Below are positions 17,251 through 29,253 of a stretch of DNA of 64,000 nucleotides, one piece after another. The notes under the pieces are model-generated. The model saw only the letters and a program-made list of their open reading frames with translations. It ran no database searches and was not told the origin of the DNA. The DNA is from Polaromonas jejuensis NBRC 106434. Its GTDB lineage: Bacteria > Pseudomonadota > Gammaproteobacteria > Burkholderiales > Burkholderiaceae_C. Position 1 is the stretch's first letter, and each line of letters starts with the position of its first letter. The stretch is taken from positions 62,001-126,000 of the forward strand of contig NZ_BCYO01000005.1 of NCBI RefSeq assembly GCF_001598235.1, read 5' to 3'. The position numbers and the translations under genes were made by a program.

Positions 17251-18552
17251 ATGAACACAGCCACTTTGCGTTACCAGTCCGGATTCGCTAACGAATTTGT
17301 CAGCGAAGCCCTTGCCGGCGCCTTGCCCGAGGGGCGCAACAGCCCCCAGCGCGCGCCGCATGATCTGTATACCGAACTGCTTTCGGGCACCGCCTTTACC
17401 GCGCCGCGCGCGGAGAACCGCCGCACCTGGCTGTACCGCCGCCAGCCCTCGGTCGTGACCAGCGGCTACCAGTCCTATGCACAAGCCTGGTGGACGACGG
17501 GTGCCGCCGGCGGCATCGTGGTGCCACCCGATCCGCTGCGCTGGAGTCCGTTTGAGATTCCGGCCGAGGCGCTGGATTTTGTGGATGGCATGCGCACCGT
17601 GGCCGCCAACGGCGACGCCCATGGGCAAACCGGCATGGCTGCCCATGTGTACCTGGCCAGCCGTTCCATGGCGCGGCGCGCCTTTGTCAACGCCGACGGT
17701 GAAATGCTGCTGGTGCCGCAGCAGGGCCGCTTGCTGCTGACAACCGAGCTGGGCATGCTGGAGGTCGCTCCGGGTGAAATCGCCGTGATCCCGCGCGGCA
17801 TGGCCTTCAGCGTGGCCTTGCCCGATGGGCCTTCACGCGGCTATGTCTGCGAGAACTACGGTGCGCATTTCCGCCTGCCCGAGTTGGGCCCGATTGGCTC
17901 CAACGGCCTGGCCAATGCACGTGACTTTCTGGCCCCCACGGCCGCCTTCGAGACGGCTGCAGGCGCATACGAAATCATCAAGAAATTTGGCGGCCACTTC
18001 TGGAGCACGACGCAGGCCCACACGCCCTTTAACGTGGTCGCCTGGCATGGCAACCTGGTGCCCTACAAGTACAACACCGCGCACTTCATGACCATAGGCT
18101 CCATCAGCTACGACCATCCGGACCCGTCGATCTTCACGGTGCTGACCTCGCCCTCGGACACGCCCGGCACGGCCAACTGCGACTTCGTGATCTTCCCGCC
18201 GCGCTGGATGGTGGCTGAAAACACCTTCCGTCCGCCCTGGTACCACCGCAACCTCATGAGCGAATTCATGGGCCTGGTGTACGGCCAGTACGACGCCAAG
18301 CCCGAAGGCTTCAAACCCGGCGGCGCCTCGCTGCACAACTGCATGGTGCCGCACGGCCCGGACACCGAGGCCTTTGAAAAGGCCAGCACCGCGGAGCTGG
18401 CGCCGCACAAGCTGGACAACACGCTGGCCTTCATGTTTGAAAGCCGCTACATGCTCGTGCCCACGGCCTATGCCATGCAGGGCGGGGCGCTGGATGGCGC
18501 TTACGCCAGCTGCTGGCAAGGCCTCAAAGACAACTTCAAAGGAACCCCATGA
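17251..18552 (+). CDS. hmgA: Homogentisate 1,2-dioxygenase
   Basis: 433 residues from ATG 17251 ([16 protein letters not shown], the usual N-terminus); GTG 17230, overlapping the marR stop, is the less likely alternative. The iron ligands and active site lie in [16 protein letters not shown] and [12 protein letters not shown], with [11 protein letters not shown] ahead of them. It opens the homogentisate ring to maleylacetoacetate. Its TGA overlaps fahA by four bases (ATGA). Confidence 0.96.
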   Translation: MNTATLRYQSGFANEFVSEALAGALPEGRNSPQRAPHDLYTELLSGTAFTAPRAENRRTWLYRRQPSVVTSGYQSYAQAWWTTGAAGGIVVPPDPLRWSPFEIPAEALDFVDGMRTVAANGDAHGQTGMAAHVYLASRSMARRAFVNADGEMLLVPQQGRLLLTTELGMLEVAPGEIAVIPRGMAFSVALPDGPSRGYVCENYGAHFRLPELGPIGSNGLANARDFLAPTAAFETAAGAYEIIKKFGGHFWSTTQAHTPFNVVAWHGNLVPYKYNTAHFMTIGSISYDHPDPSIFTVLTSPSDTPGTANCDFVIFPPRWMVAENTFRPPWYHRNLMSEFMGLVYGQYDAKPEGFKPGGASLHNCMVPHGPDTEAFEKASTAELAPHKLDNTLAFMFESRYMLVPTAYAMQGGALDGAYASCWQGLKDNFKGTP

Positions 18553-19880
18553 TGCGCCCAACCCTGGCCCCACTCGACTTCACCCACGATGCCTCGCTGA
18601 ATTCATGGGTCGAGTCGGCCAACACGCCCGACAGCGATTTTCCTATCCAGAACCTGCCGATAGGCGTGTTCCGCCGCGCCGGCAGCCTGGAGTTTTTCCG
18701 CCCCGGCGTGGCGATTGGCGAGCAGATTGTGGACCTGCTGGCCGCGCGCGCGGCCGGCGTCCTGCCCGCCGATGTGGCTGTCACGCTCAATGGCTGCGAG
18801 CGCGGCGAGCTCAACGCCTTCATGGCGCAGGGCCGTGTCGCCCGCGTGGCCTTGCGCCAGGCCCTGTCGCAAGCCCTGCGCGAAGGCAGCAGCCAGCAGA
18901 CCGTGCTGAATACCTGCCTGATGCCGCAGGCGTCGGCCGAATACGCCGTGCCTTGCCGCATCGGCGACTACACCGATTTCTACACCGGCATCCACCACGC
19001 CACCACCGTCGGCAAGCTGTTCCGTCCGGACCAGCCCTTGATGCCCAACTACAAATGGGTGCCGATTGGCTACCACGGCCGTACCTCATCGATAGGCGTG
19101 AGCGGCCAGGCGTTTCCGCGCCCCAAGGGCCAGACCAAAGGGCCGAACGACGAGGTGCCGGTCCTGCGTCCCAGCCAGCGGCTGGACTACGAGCTGGAGC
19201 TCGGCGTGTTCGTTGGCCAGGGCAATGCGCTCGGCGAGCCCATCGCCATGGATCAGGCAGAGGACCACGCGTTTGGCCTGGTGCTGCTCAACGACTGGTC
19301 GGCGCGCGACCTGCAGGCCTGGGAATACCAGCCGCTGGGCCCGTTTCTGTCCAAAAACTTCGCCAGCACCATTTCGCCCTGGATCGTCACCATGGAAGCG
19401 CTGGCGCCATTCCGCGCCCCCTTTGTGCGCCCCGAAGGCGACCCGCAGCCCTTGCCTTACCTGGATTCGGACGGCAACCGGCTGCAGGGCGGGCTGGATG
19501 TGGAACTGGACGTGCTGATCGAGACGCAGGCCATGCGCGATGCCGGCCTGGCGCCGCAATGCCTGTCGCAGTCCAGCTACCGCGATGCCTACTGGACGGT
19601 TGCGCAAATGCTGGCGCACCACACGGTCAACGGCTGTAACCTGCAGCCCGGCGACCTGCTGGGTTCGGGCACGCAGTCCGGCCCCAGGCCTGAGCAGGCC
19701 GGCTCCCTGCTGGAGCTGACTTCCGGCGGCAAAAATGCGCTGACGCTGGCCAATGGCGAAACCCGCACCTTTCTGCAGGACGGCGACGCCATCATCCTGC
19801 GCGGCCACTGCGACCGCAGCGGCTTCAGGCGCATAGGCTTTGGCGACTGCCGGGGCCAGGTGCTGGCCGCGCGCGGCTAA
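18549..19880 (+). CDS. fahA: Fumarylacetoacetase
   Basis: 443 residues. Metal and active-site segments: [20 protein letters not shown] (near 138), [24 protein letters not shown] and [19 protein letters not shown]. Hydrolyses fumarylacetoacetate to fumarate and acetoacetate. No maleylacetoacetate isomerase (maiA) is clearly marked in the cluster; one of the GST genes in the window or one elsewhere would be needed for the cis-trans step. Confidence 0.95.
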   Translation: MMRPTLAPLDFTHDASLNSWVESANTPDSDFPIQNLPIGVFRRAGSLEFFRPGVAIGEQIVDLLAARAAGVLPADVAVTLNGCERGELNAFMAQGRVARVALRQALSQALREGSSQQTVLNTCLMPQASAEYAVPCRIGDYTDFYTGIHHATTVGKLFRPDQPLMPNYKWVPIGYHGRTSSIGVSGQAFPRPKGQTKGPNDEVPVLRPSQRLDYELELGVFVGQGNALGEPIAMDQAEDHAFGLVLLNDWSARDLQAWEYQPLGPFLSKNFASTISPWIVTMEALAPFRAPFVRPEGDPQPLPYLDSDGNRLQGGLDVELDVLIETQAMRDAGLAPQCLSQSSYRDAYWTVAQMLAHHTVNGCNLQPGDLLGSGTQSGPRPEQAGSLLELTSGGKNALTLANGETRTFLQDGDAIILRGHCDRSGFRRIGFGDCRGQVLAARG

Positions 19881-19928
19881 GGCATGGCCGGCCTTTTGTC
19901 AGTGAAGGCCGGCGTCGCAACCTGGGTT

Positions 19929-19980
19929 GCTATTTATTTGATAGCTTGATGCGCCCGTTCCGCCTGGGCTGCAAGTCGAT
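19929..19980 (+). repeat. Family A palindromic repeat
   Basis: Core GCTATTTATTTGATAGC (19929-19945) then TTGATGCGCCCG and CTGGGCTGCAAGTCGATTTG. Located downstream of fahA. Confidence 0.7.
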
Positions 19981-20202
19981 TTGATTGAAGGTTCAGCGTT
20001 ATGGCACTTCCCGCCCCGGTGCCATGCGCTGATGTTCTGCCGGGGCGCTGCAGGCAGCGTCAGAGCGGTTTGTCCGGCATTTACAGGCTTCAGGAAGGTC
20101 TTTAGGATGCGCAAACCGCTTTAAAACCTTAAAATCGCGGGTTATCCCCAAACCGCAGGCCTCATCCCGAGGCCATTTTTGACGGTTTTCAATGATCGCC
20201 CC

Positions 20203-22590
<2,388 letters not shown>

Positions 22591-22985
22591 GACTGTCGTG
22601 TCATTGCGGGCCTGGCCCGCATCCATGCTGGAGCACAACGAGTGTTGGTTCGTGCAGTGTGGATCCATCTCGGATCGAGTTCGGGATAACAGAAATAAAA
22701 AAGTGCCTAGCGGAGAGGTTTAGCCGCCTTTCCTTAAGAAAAATCGGCCTCTAACCCATATCCCACAGGCACCAGAAGCTATCAAAAAAGTAGCGACCCT
22801 GGCTCCGGCATCCATCTCTGCACCGCTGAAAGTGAGCCTCGCTTTACGGCGAGGCCATGCCACAAGACCGCACCCGCTACAGCACGCCGCCACACTGATG
22901 GTAGAGCGGGTGGTCGTGCATGCCGTGCCTGCGCAGTGGAGTCCAGCCGCGAAGCGGCCACCCATCCCCCGCGCCGGGCAAGCGC
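22591..22985. other. Intergenic region with one family A repeat
   Basis: About 395 bases between ygiQ and the convergent ABC operon. It holds a family A repeat at 22741-22794 and otherwise no ORF with family character. No clear T-tailed terminator was found. Confidence 0.5.
22741..22794 (-). repeat. Family A palindromic repeat, full length, inverted
   Basis: Minus-strand copy: core GCTATCAAAAAAGTAGC at 22778-22794, preceded on the plus strand by AAATCGGCCTCTAACCC, the complement of the family tail GGGCTGGAGGCC. Confidence 0.7.
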
Positions 22986-23780
22986 TTAGATAAACCGGCT
23001 GAGAAACGCTCTTGTCCGTGGATGCTGGGGATTGCACAGCACCTCTGCCGGCTTGCCTTCCTCAACGACGATGCCACCGTCCATGAAGACGACGCGATCG
23101 GCCGCCTCCTTGGCAAATCCAATTTCATGTGTGACGACGATCATGGTGAGGCCTTGGTCGGCCAGGTCGCGCATGGTGGCCAACACCTCTCCGACCAGTT
23201 CCGGGTCGAGTGCCGAGGTCGGCTCATCAAACAGAATCAATGTGGGCTGGATGGCCAGCGCCCGGGCGATCGCCACCCGCTGTTGCTGGCCGCCCGAAAG
23301 CTGACGCGGGTAGGCCTGTGTCTTCTCGCTGAGGCCGACCTTTTCCAGCAATTCAAGGGCCCGTGCACGGGATTCGGTTTTGCTGCGGCCATGCACGCCA
23401 ACAGGGGCTTCCATGATGTTCTCCAGCACCGTCATATGCGGATACAGGTTGAACTGCTGAAAGACCATGCCGATACCGCGGCGTTGGTGCGCAATCGCTC
23501 GCGGGGACAGGCGGTGCAATTGTTCGCCGCGAAGCTCGTAGCCTATCTGTTGGTCGCCGACGGTGATGGAGCCTTGATCCATCGTCTCCAGGTGGTTGAT
23601 GCAGCGCAAGAAGGTGGATTTCCCCGAGCCGGAGGGGCCCAGAATGACGACCACCTCGCCCGCCTGGACATCCATGTCGATGCCCTTGAGCACTTCGTTG
23701 GCGCCAAAGCGCTTGTGGACATTGCGTGCCCGTACCAAGGGCTTGCCCGTTTCCGCGGCTTGCGGGAATGGTGTCGTCAT
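22986..23780 (-). CDS. Polar amino-acid type ABC transporter ATP-binding protein
   Basis: 264 residues. Walker [11 protein letters not shown]-loop [15 protein letters not shown], signature [15 protein letters not shown], Walker [14 protein letters not shown] and H-loop VTHEIGFA, all of the GlnQ/HisP class. Its ATG overlaps the stop of the permease by four bases. Last gene of the five-gene operon running 27390 to 22986. Confidence 0.92.
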   Translation of the reverse strand: MTTPFPQAAETGKPLVRARNVHKRFGANEVLKGIDMDVQAGEVVVILGPSGSGKSTFLRCINHLETMDQGSITVGDQQIGYELRGEQLHRLSPRAIAHQRRGIGMVFQQFNLYPHMTVLENIMEAPVGVHGRSKTESRARALELLEKVGLSEKTQAYPRQLSGGQQQRVAIARALAIQPTLILFDEPTSALDPELVGEVLATMRDLADQGLTMIVVTHEIGFAKEAADRVVFMDGGIVVEEGKPAEVLCNPQHPRTRAFLSRFI

Positions 23781-24676
23781 ACCTTGGCCTCCTGTTCACC
23801 CTTGGCGTAATAGCGTTCGATGGCGCTCTGGCCCACATTCAGGACGGTTGTGATCAGCAGATACCAGACCACGGCAACCATCAGCAATGGGATGACCTGG
23901 AAAGTGGCGTTGTAGATGTTCTGAACAGAATGCAACAGGTCGCCCATGGCAATCACGCTGACGATGGACGTCGCCTTGACCATGCTGATGAGTTGGTTGC
24001 CGGTGGGCGGCACGATGGAGCGCATCGCCTGCGGAATCACAATTCTGCGCAGGACGCGGTTGCGTGTCATGCCGAAAGCCAGGGCCGTTTCCATCTGGCG
24101 AGAATCCACCGAAATAAGACCGGCCCGAATGATTTCCGCCATGTAGGCCGCCTCATTGAGCGCCAGCCCGGTAATGGCGGCAGTGAGCGGCGTGATCAGA
24201 TCATTGGTGTTCCACGTCGCGAACGTCGGGCCAAACGGGATCCCCAGCGACAGCGTGGGGAACAGCGTGGAGAGGTTGTACCAGAACAGCAGCTGCACCA
24301 GCAGTGGCAGGCCTCGGAAGAGCCAGACATAGAGCCCGGCAAAGCCGCGCAAGAATGGGTTGTCCGAGATGCGGGCAATGGCCAGGACCAGCCCGATGGC
24401 GACCCCTATGACCATGGCCACAAGCGTCAGCCCGAGTGTCACCAAAAGCCCGTTGATCACGGTTTTTTCGGTGAGGAATTTACCGACAACGTCCCATTCG
24501 AAATTCTTGTTGGTGACAAGAACCCAGGTGAGCTGGAGCGCCAACAGGCAAAGGACACTGACACCCAACAGGCGGCCATAGTTACGCGAGACATGCGCAT
24601 GGGCCACGTTGCGTTGCCGGGCCTCCATTGCGGGATCGGCGACTCCCCGGCGCAGAGCCTGGACAGCCTTGCTCAT
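23777..24676 (-). CDS. Polar amino-acid type ABC transporter permease
   Basis: 299 residues. Several membrane segments and the HisM/GlnP EAA loop (AEIIRAGLISVDSRQMETALAFGM) near residue 190. A hydrophilic N-terminal extension of about 35 residues precedes the first membrane segment. It overlaps both neighbours by four bases, so all three importer genes are translationally coupled. One permease only, so it would act as a homodimer. Confidence 0.9.
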   Translation of the reverse strand: MSKAVQALRRGVADPAMEARQRNVAHAHVSRNYGRLLGVSVLCLLALQLTWVLVTNKNFEWDVVGKFLTEKTVINGLLVTLGLTLVAMVIGVAIGLVLAIARISDNPFLRGFAGLYVWLFRGLPLLVQLLFWYNLSTLFPTLSLGIPFGPTFATWNTNDLITPLTAAITGLALNEAAYMAEIIRAGLISVDSRQMETALAFGMTRNRVLRRIVIPQAMRSIVPPTGNQLISMVKATSIVSVIAMGDLLHSVQNIYNATFQVIPLLMVAVVWYLLITTVLNVGQSAIERYYAKGEQEAKV

Positions 24677-25569
24677 TTAGCCAGTTTCCCTGCCAAGTTG
24701 GCGCCCGGCGTCTTGAGCATGTTGTCGCTTAAGCCCCATTTTTTCATGATGATGGCGTAGGTGCCGTTGCCGTTGAGCTTTCGCACGGCTTCCAGGATCA
24801 CATCACCCAGGACCGAACCCTTCTGAACCACCGCGCCCTGGTAGAGATCATCAAAGCCATTTTTCTTGCCAATGCCCGTCAATTCCAAAGTACCGTTGGC
24901 TTGCTGAACAAAGTAAGTCAGCGGGGCATGGGAGGAAAAGAAGGTGTCGGCCCGCTTGGCGTTCACGGCCAGAATGGATGTCGGCTGATCTGCATATGCC
25001 TGGACTTCGACTGCAGGTTTGTTGGCGGTGGTGCAGGCGATGGATTGCTGCCGGATGACCTTTTCTGCGGACCCTCCGGCCATCACGGCCACTTTGCTGC
25101 CACAAGTGTCTTCCAGTCCATTGATGCCCTTGGGATTTCCTTTGGGTATGGCGAAGACCACGTATTCCTGCACAAAATCGATGAAGTCAACAGACGCTTC
25201 ACGGTCGACAAAATCCCCTATGGGGCCCATGGAAAACTGGTAACGACCCGACTTGATCCCCAGCAGCAGACCGGACAGGCCATTGACGGGTGCCAGGTTG
25301 ATCTTGACGCCCAGTATTTCGCTCAAGGCCTTAATAAAATCTGCACTGGCGCCAGCCATGGACTGGTTGCCGGTCACGATGGTGTACGGAGGGAAGGAGC
25401 CATTGTTGGCCGCGGTCATCTCTCCGGTGGCAAGAATCTCGGCCGGCAATTTGGCGCGCAGCCTGGCATCCAGGGGCTGAGCCGGGATCTTGACTTCCTC
25501 AGCGTAAACCGTGGAGCCAGCAAGTGTGGCGGCGATAAATGCGGTGCAAAACAGGTGGCGGGTAATCAT
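24673..25569 (-). CDS. Periplasmic solute-binding protein, family 3 (polar amino-acid type)
   Basis: 298 residues from ATG 25569, with signal peptide MITRHLFCTAFIAATLAGSTV and cleavage near VYA. Family 3 features are GSFPPYTIVTGNQSMAGASADFIKALSEILG and the second-domain stretch GINGLEDTCGSKVAVMAGGSAEK. Two cysteines in the mature part could form a disulfide. Ligand unknown; the neighbours point to an amide- or carboxyl-containing compound rather than a common amino acid. Confidence 0.88.
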   Translation of the reverse strand: MITRHLFCTAFIAATLAGSTVYAEEVKIPAQPLDARLRAKLPAEILATGEMTAANNGSFPPYTIVTGNQSMAGASADFIKALSEILGVKINLAPVNGLSGLLLGIKSGRYQFSMGPIGDFVDREASVDFIDFVQEYVVFAIPKGNPKGINGLEDTCGSKVAVMAGGSAEKVIRQQSIACTTANKPAVEVQAYADQPTSILAVNAKRADTFFSSHAPLTYFVQQANGTLELTGIGKKNGFDDLYQGAVVQKGSVLGDVILEAVRKLNGNGTYAIIMKKWGLSDNMLKTPGANLAGKLAK

Positions 25570-25602
25570 GGCGAATATCCTTTGTAGTGGCAATGATGGC
25601 AA

Positions 25603-26409
25603 TCAGTCGGCCCTGTTCTGGAGCACCGGCTTGTCGAAGCGCCGGTTTTCCAGCACCGGCAACACCATCTTGGCATGTGCGATGCGTGCGGGGTCCAGCT
25701 CGGCAAATACCAGTGCCGGGGCTTCGGCGGCACCGGCAATGGTGACTCCTAGCGGATCGATCACCCGGCTGTTGCCGATGTTGCGTTCCCCGCACTCGCC
25801 CACCGCCACCATATAGCAGGTGTTTTCCAGTGCACGTGCGGTCACCAGCACCTCCCAGTGCATTTCCTTGAGCGGCCCTTTCACCCAGGCCGAGGGCAAA
25901 ACCAGCACATCGGCGCCGTCCAGCGCGAGCCGGCGGGCCAGTTCAGGAAACCGCACGTCGTAACAGGTCATGAGGCCGACTTTCATGCCGGCAACTTCCA
26001 CCAGTGGCGGAACGTCCAGGCCGGGCGTGACATTAGCGGACTCCTTGGCTGAGAAGGCGTCATAGAGATGGAGCTTGCGATATTGGGCCAGGATCTCCCC
26101 ATTGCGGATGGCAATAAGCACGTTCCATACCCGACCTTCGACATCAGACGGGACATGCACGCTCATCATGGTGGTGAGCGGATTTCCACGGCTTGCGTTT
26201 AACAGTTGACTGACAAAGGGGCCATCGAGTGCTTGTGCGGCCTTGCGAACCAGATCGGGGTCTGCAATATCCCGGGCGAGGATGCCTTCTGGCAGGACGA
26301 GCAGATCTGCGCCCTTCGACAGGGATTGCGCCATCAGGCTCAGGCAGGTTTTCAAATTTTCTGACCAGTCCCGGCTTACGGCAAATTGGCCCAGTGCGAC
26401 TTTCAGCAT
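25603..26409 (-). CDS. Carbon-nitrogen hydrolase (nitrilase superfamily amidase)
   Basis: 268 residues. The catalytic Glu-Lys-Cys triad is visible: LLVLPEGIL (Glu), YRKLHLYDAF (Lys) and LMTCYDVRFPE (Cys). The pattern resembles Nit1/Nit2-type omega-amidases and deaminated-glutathione amidases, not true nitrilases. In this operon it probably removes an amide nitrogen from the imported compound or its 2-oxo derivative. It ends 33 bases before the receptor gene start. Confidence 0.88.
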   Translation of the reverse strand: MLKVALGQFAVSRDWSENLKTCLSLMAQSLSKGADLLVLPEGILARDIADPDLVRKAAQALDGPFVSQLLNASRGNPLTTMMSVHVPSDVEGRVWNVLIAIRNGEILAQYRKLHLYDAFSAKESANVTPGLDVPPLVEVAGMKVGLMTCYDVRFPELARRLALDGADVLVLPSAWVKGPLKEMHWEVLVTARALENTCYMVAVGECGERNIGNSRVIDPLGVTIAGAAEAPALVFAELDPARIAHAKMVLPVLENRRFDKPVLQNRAD

Positions 26410-26433
26410 GCTTGGTTTCTTTCAATGATGGGT

Positions 26434-27390
26434 TTAGGCGGCTTCACCGGGGAACAGCTCGGCCGGATTCAACAAGTTGGAGGTGATTTCCTGCGCATGC
26501 AGTTCCTGGCAAAAGTCCGTCAGCATGCGTTCATTGGCCTTGAAGCCGTTCGCGTTCCAGTTGCCTGGCAGATCGCGTGCACTTTGCCGGATTTCGTCCA
26601 GAATCCAGGGCGTGGTGTCCGCATATTTCATGCGTTTTTCCATCCATACGCGGCTGGACTCGGCAAAAAGTGCGCCCAGGGCCTGCGGTATCCAGGGGTG
26701 TTCGGCCACGATGGCGGGCTTGAGCCCCAGCAGGTGAATGCCCGGCATGTAACCTACCTCCTTGAAGTAGGCCACCTCTGCCGCGCGGCAGTCGGGCTGC
26801 AGCGTGCGCAGACCGGAGCCGGGCTCGAAAAATCCTGCCGGCATGAAGGGCGTAAAGACGGCATCCAGCGCACCCTCGCGCAACAGGTCGACCAGCGGGC
26901 GTTCACCCGGCGCGGTGCTGATACGCCCGGGGCGGCCGAAACCATTAAGACGATCCTGGATAGGATGGTCTTCAGACAGGCGTCCGACGAACCATTCGGC
27001 ATCGGCGATTTCCACTCCTTCCCGGCGCAGCAGGGCACGTGTCCAGGTATTGCCGGAATCTTGCCACCCCGTCATTCCGATGCGCTTGCCGGCGAGCGCG
27101 CGCAACTCGGTGAGCGGGCTCGCCGCGGTGGTGATGATGCAGTGCTGGCGAAATCCCCGCATGATGAAGTACGGAATCCCGACGATGGAGGTATCGCCCC
27201 GGGCCCGGCTTTGTGCATAGCGGCTAAGCGACATTTCGCCGCCGTCATAACGAGGGTCCGTCGCCAGATTGTTTTCCAGGGCGTTGACACGATGGAGTTC
27301 AAGGTTGAACCGGTTTGAACGCACATCGCCAAGCACCAGTGGGGTGATGAAATCCCAGTCACGTACCGCGAGTTTGATGCTGATTTCCAC
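26434..27390 (-). CDS. 4,5-dihydroxyphthalate decarboxylase-like / substrate-binding-fold protein
   Basis: 318 residues from GTG 27390, which has AAGGA five bases upstream; ATG 27438 is an alternative without a good ribosome site. The pattern KLAVRDWDFITPLVLGDV, GGEMSLSRYAQSRARGD, KRIGMTGWQDSGNTWTRALL and DAVFTPFMPAGF resembles Pht5-type decarboxylases, which have a periplasmic-binding-protein fold but no signal peptide. A cytoplasmic enzyme acting on an aromatic or dicarboxylic intermediate is likely; a soluble binding protein is the alternative. First gene of the operon, 134 bases from divergent mocR. Confidence 0.75.
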   Translation of the reverse strand: MEISIKLAVRDWDFITPLVLGDVRSNRFNLELHRVNALENNLATDPRYDGGEMSLSRYAQSRARGDTSIVGIPYFIMRGFRQHCIITTAASPLTELRALAGKRIGMTGWQDSGNTWTRALLRREGVEIADAEWFVGRLSEDHPIQDRLNGFGRPGRISTAPGERPLVDLLREGALDAVFTPFMPAGFFEPGSGLRTLQPDCRAAEVAYFKEVGYMPGIHLLGLKPAIVAEHPWIPQALGALFAESSRVWMEKRMKYADTTPWILDEIRQSARDLPGNWNANGFKANERMLTDFCQELHAQEITSNLLNPAELFPGEAA

Positions 27391-27489
27391 TGCAATCCTT
27401 GTCTGAAAGAGGTGATTAATTGGGGCTGAAAAAGTCATGCTGGATGACTTCTTGAGATGAATATTAAATGTTTAAAATTATTTGTACTA

Positions 27490-27495
27490 TATAAT
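27490..27495 (+). promoter_or_regulatory. Possible -10 of the mocR-type gene
   Basis: TATAAT in a very AT-rich divergent spacer (27391-27524), 29 bases before the ATG. No convincing -35 was found at 17 bases, fitting an activator-dependent or weak promoter. Confidence 0.4.
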
Positions 27496-27524
27496 CTTTG
27501 TTACTGAACAAAGTGTTTTCCCCT

Positions 27525-28856
27525 ATGCACCAAAACATTACGGCGACGCACCTTGGCGCATCATTAAAAGGCCTTGCAACCCGCGAGATGGCTGTCAAAA
27601 TGGCCGCTTTGATCCGTTCTGGTGCCATTCCCATTGGCTCCCAATTACCCTCCGTTCGGGATCTTGCCGAGGCCATGGGCGTCAGCCCGGCAACGGTTTC
27701 GGCCGTCTGGCAAGAGCTGCGACGGCATAAGGTCATTGCGGGTATGGGGCGCAACGGGGTATGGGTCTGCGGCAACAAACCGTCACCAAGACCCGCACGC
27801 TTTGAAAGTGTCGGCAATTTCGGCCAGCACATCGTTGCCGATCTCACCTACGCATCGCCTGATCCTGCGCTCCTGCCTGATTTGTCGCAGGCCTTGTTGC
27901 AGGGGGCGAAAACGCCGCAATTGAACAGCTACCGACGCGACCCCATTACGCAGGCGCTGCATGAAGCGGCTGCGTCACGCTGGCCGTATCCGGCAGAGGC
28001 ATTCATGGCCACGAATGGCGGATTTGATGGTGTGTTGATGACCTTGCAGGCGTTGCTGATGCCAGGCTCGGCGGTCGCCATTGAAGACCCCACGACGGCG
28101 CGCCTGCTCGATATTCTGGATCACATCGGCGCGGAAGTGATTCCTGTGGCCTGTGACGAAGACGGTCCGAAGGCCGACTCACTGGCGGCAGCACTCCAGA
28201 AGAAACCAGCCGCCTTTATCTACCAGCCCCGCACGCACGCGATATGCAGCCATAGCGTGAGCGCGCAACGCATGCAGGAGTTGGCCAAGGTGTTGAAAAA
28301 CAGCGAAACCCTGATCATCGAGGATGACGGTATCGGGGATGTTTCTTCCCAGGCCGCAGTGAGCCTGGGTATGCACTATCCGGATCGCACGGTCCACATC
28401 GTGTCGTACTCCAAATCCCTGGGGCCGGACCTGCGTGTGGCGGTTCTTTCGGGTGCGAAGGAAACGGTGGAGCAGATTCAGGCATACCGGAATTTTGGGG
28501 CCAGCTGGACCAGCCGCATTCAGCAGGATGCGGTCGCCTGGATGCTGAATGATCCGGGCAGCATGGCTGCGGTGACCAGCGCCAAAGAGGTGTATGCCGC
28601 GCGTCGCAACCGGTTGATCGAAGCCTTGAAGCCACAGGGTATCAGCGTGCCCGGTCGGGACGGACTGAGTGTCTGGATTGCGGTGCCTTCGGAACAATTC
28701 GCCATGGTCACGCTGGCAGTCCGTGGATTCGCGGTGTTCCCCGGTTCCAGGTTCGGCATCAAGCCGCATTCACACATTCGCGTCGGCACCAGTTTGCCGA
28801 TGGAGCATGTAGATTCCCTGGTGGAAGCGATAGCCCTTTGCATGCATGCCATATGA
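27525..28856 (+). CDS. MocR-type GntR regulator with aminotransferase-like domain
   Basis: 443 residues from ATG 27525. GntR winged helix (about 15-85): GSQLPSVRDLAEAMGVSPATVSAVWQELRRH. The aminotransferase fold type I domain (about 110-440) keeps the PLP-lysine region SYSKSLGPDLR and the Asp of LIIEDDGIGD. MocR proteins bind PLP and an amino-containing effector and usually control a divergent gene set, here the operon 27390-22986. That makes it the best clue that the imported substrate carries an amine or is handled through PLP chemistry. Confidence 0.9.
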   Translation: MHQNITATHLGASLKGLATREMAVKMAALIRSGAIPIGSQLPSVRDLAEAMGVSPATVSAVWQELRRHKVIAGMGRNGVWVCGNKPSPRPARFESVGNFGQHIVADLTYASPDPALLPDLSQALLQGAKTPQLNSYRRDPITQALHEAAASRWPYPAEAFMATNGGFDGVLMTLQALLMPGSAVAIEDPTTARLLDILDHIGAEVIPVACDEDGPKADSLAAALQKKPAAFIYQPRTHAICSHSVSAQRMQELAKVLKNSETLIIEDDGIGDVSSQAAVSLGMHYPDRTVHIVSYSKSLGPDLRVAVLSGAKETVEQIQAYRNFGASWTSRIQQDAVAWMLNDPGSMAAVTSAKEVYAARRNRLIEALKPQGISVPGRDGLSVWIAVPSEQFAMVTLAVRGFAVFPGSRFGIKPHSHIRVGTSLPMEHVDSLVEAIALCMHAI

Positions 28857-28949
28857 GTCGGGCAGGCATCCCCGCCAAGCCAACAAGGCCCCAGTGGGAT
28901 TATTTGTATGTGAAATTGGTCTTTAGCCCAATAGATACGTTCGAAGGAT

Positions 28950-28980
28950 GCTATTAATAATATAGCGTCTGCTTGCTCTG
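28950..28980 (+). repeat. Family A palindromic repeat
   Basis: Core GCTATTAATAATATAGC (28950-28966) followed by GTCTGCTTGCTC. It marks the boundary between mocR and the gene relic at 29011. Confidence 0.6.
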
Positions 28981-29010
28981 CCGGAGGTCCTGTACAGGAC
29001 TGCCGAAGGC

Positions 29011-29187
29011 TCAGACCTTGTACGAGTCCAGCACCTGCTTGGGGAAAAGCTCCTCAACGTCCAGCTTACGGTGGCACACACCCTGTTCAAAGCCGAACTT
29101 CAAAAAGGCTTCCAGCGTCGCGCGGTTGATGTCGCCACCGCGCCCGGCGCCAATGCCGTAGGAATAGAAGCCTTCGCGCAAGCCGCG
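29011..29187 (-). pseudogene. C-terminal relic of a second Pht5-like decarboxylase gene
   Basis: On the minus strand an open stretch of about 58 codons ends at TGA (29011-29013). It reads GLREGFYSYGIGAGRGGDI, then NRATLEAFLKFGFEQG and LDVEELFPKQVLDSYKV. This matches the end of the protein at 26434 (MLTDFCQELHAQE, LLNPAELFPG) and of 4,5-dihydroxyphthalate decarboxylases. An in-frame TAG precedes it and no N-terminal part exists, so only the last fifth of the gene remains. Confidence 0.65.
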
Positions 29188-29253
29188 CTAGCTCACACCT
29201 TCCGCAAGGGGCCGCACCCGGCAAGGCGGGGTGTCTATTTTGCAAGTAGAATC

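Noticed and set aside
22720..23037. 105-codon minus-strand frame after the ABC operon
   Set aside because: Overlaps the ATPase gene and a family A repeat; no ribosome site and no recognisable composition.
28973..29161. 62-codon plus-strand frame after mocR
   Set aside because: No domain; the minus strand of the same stretch matches the C-terminus of Pht5-like proteins, which explains the open frame.
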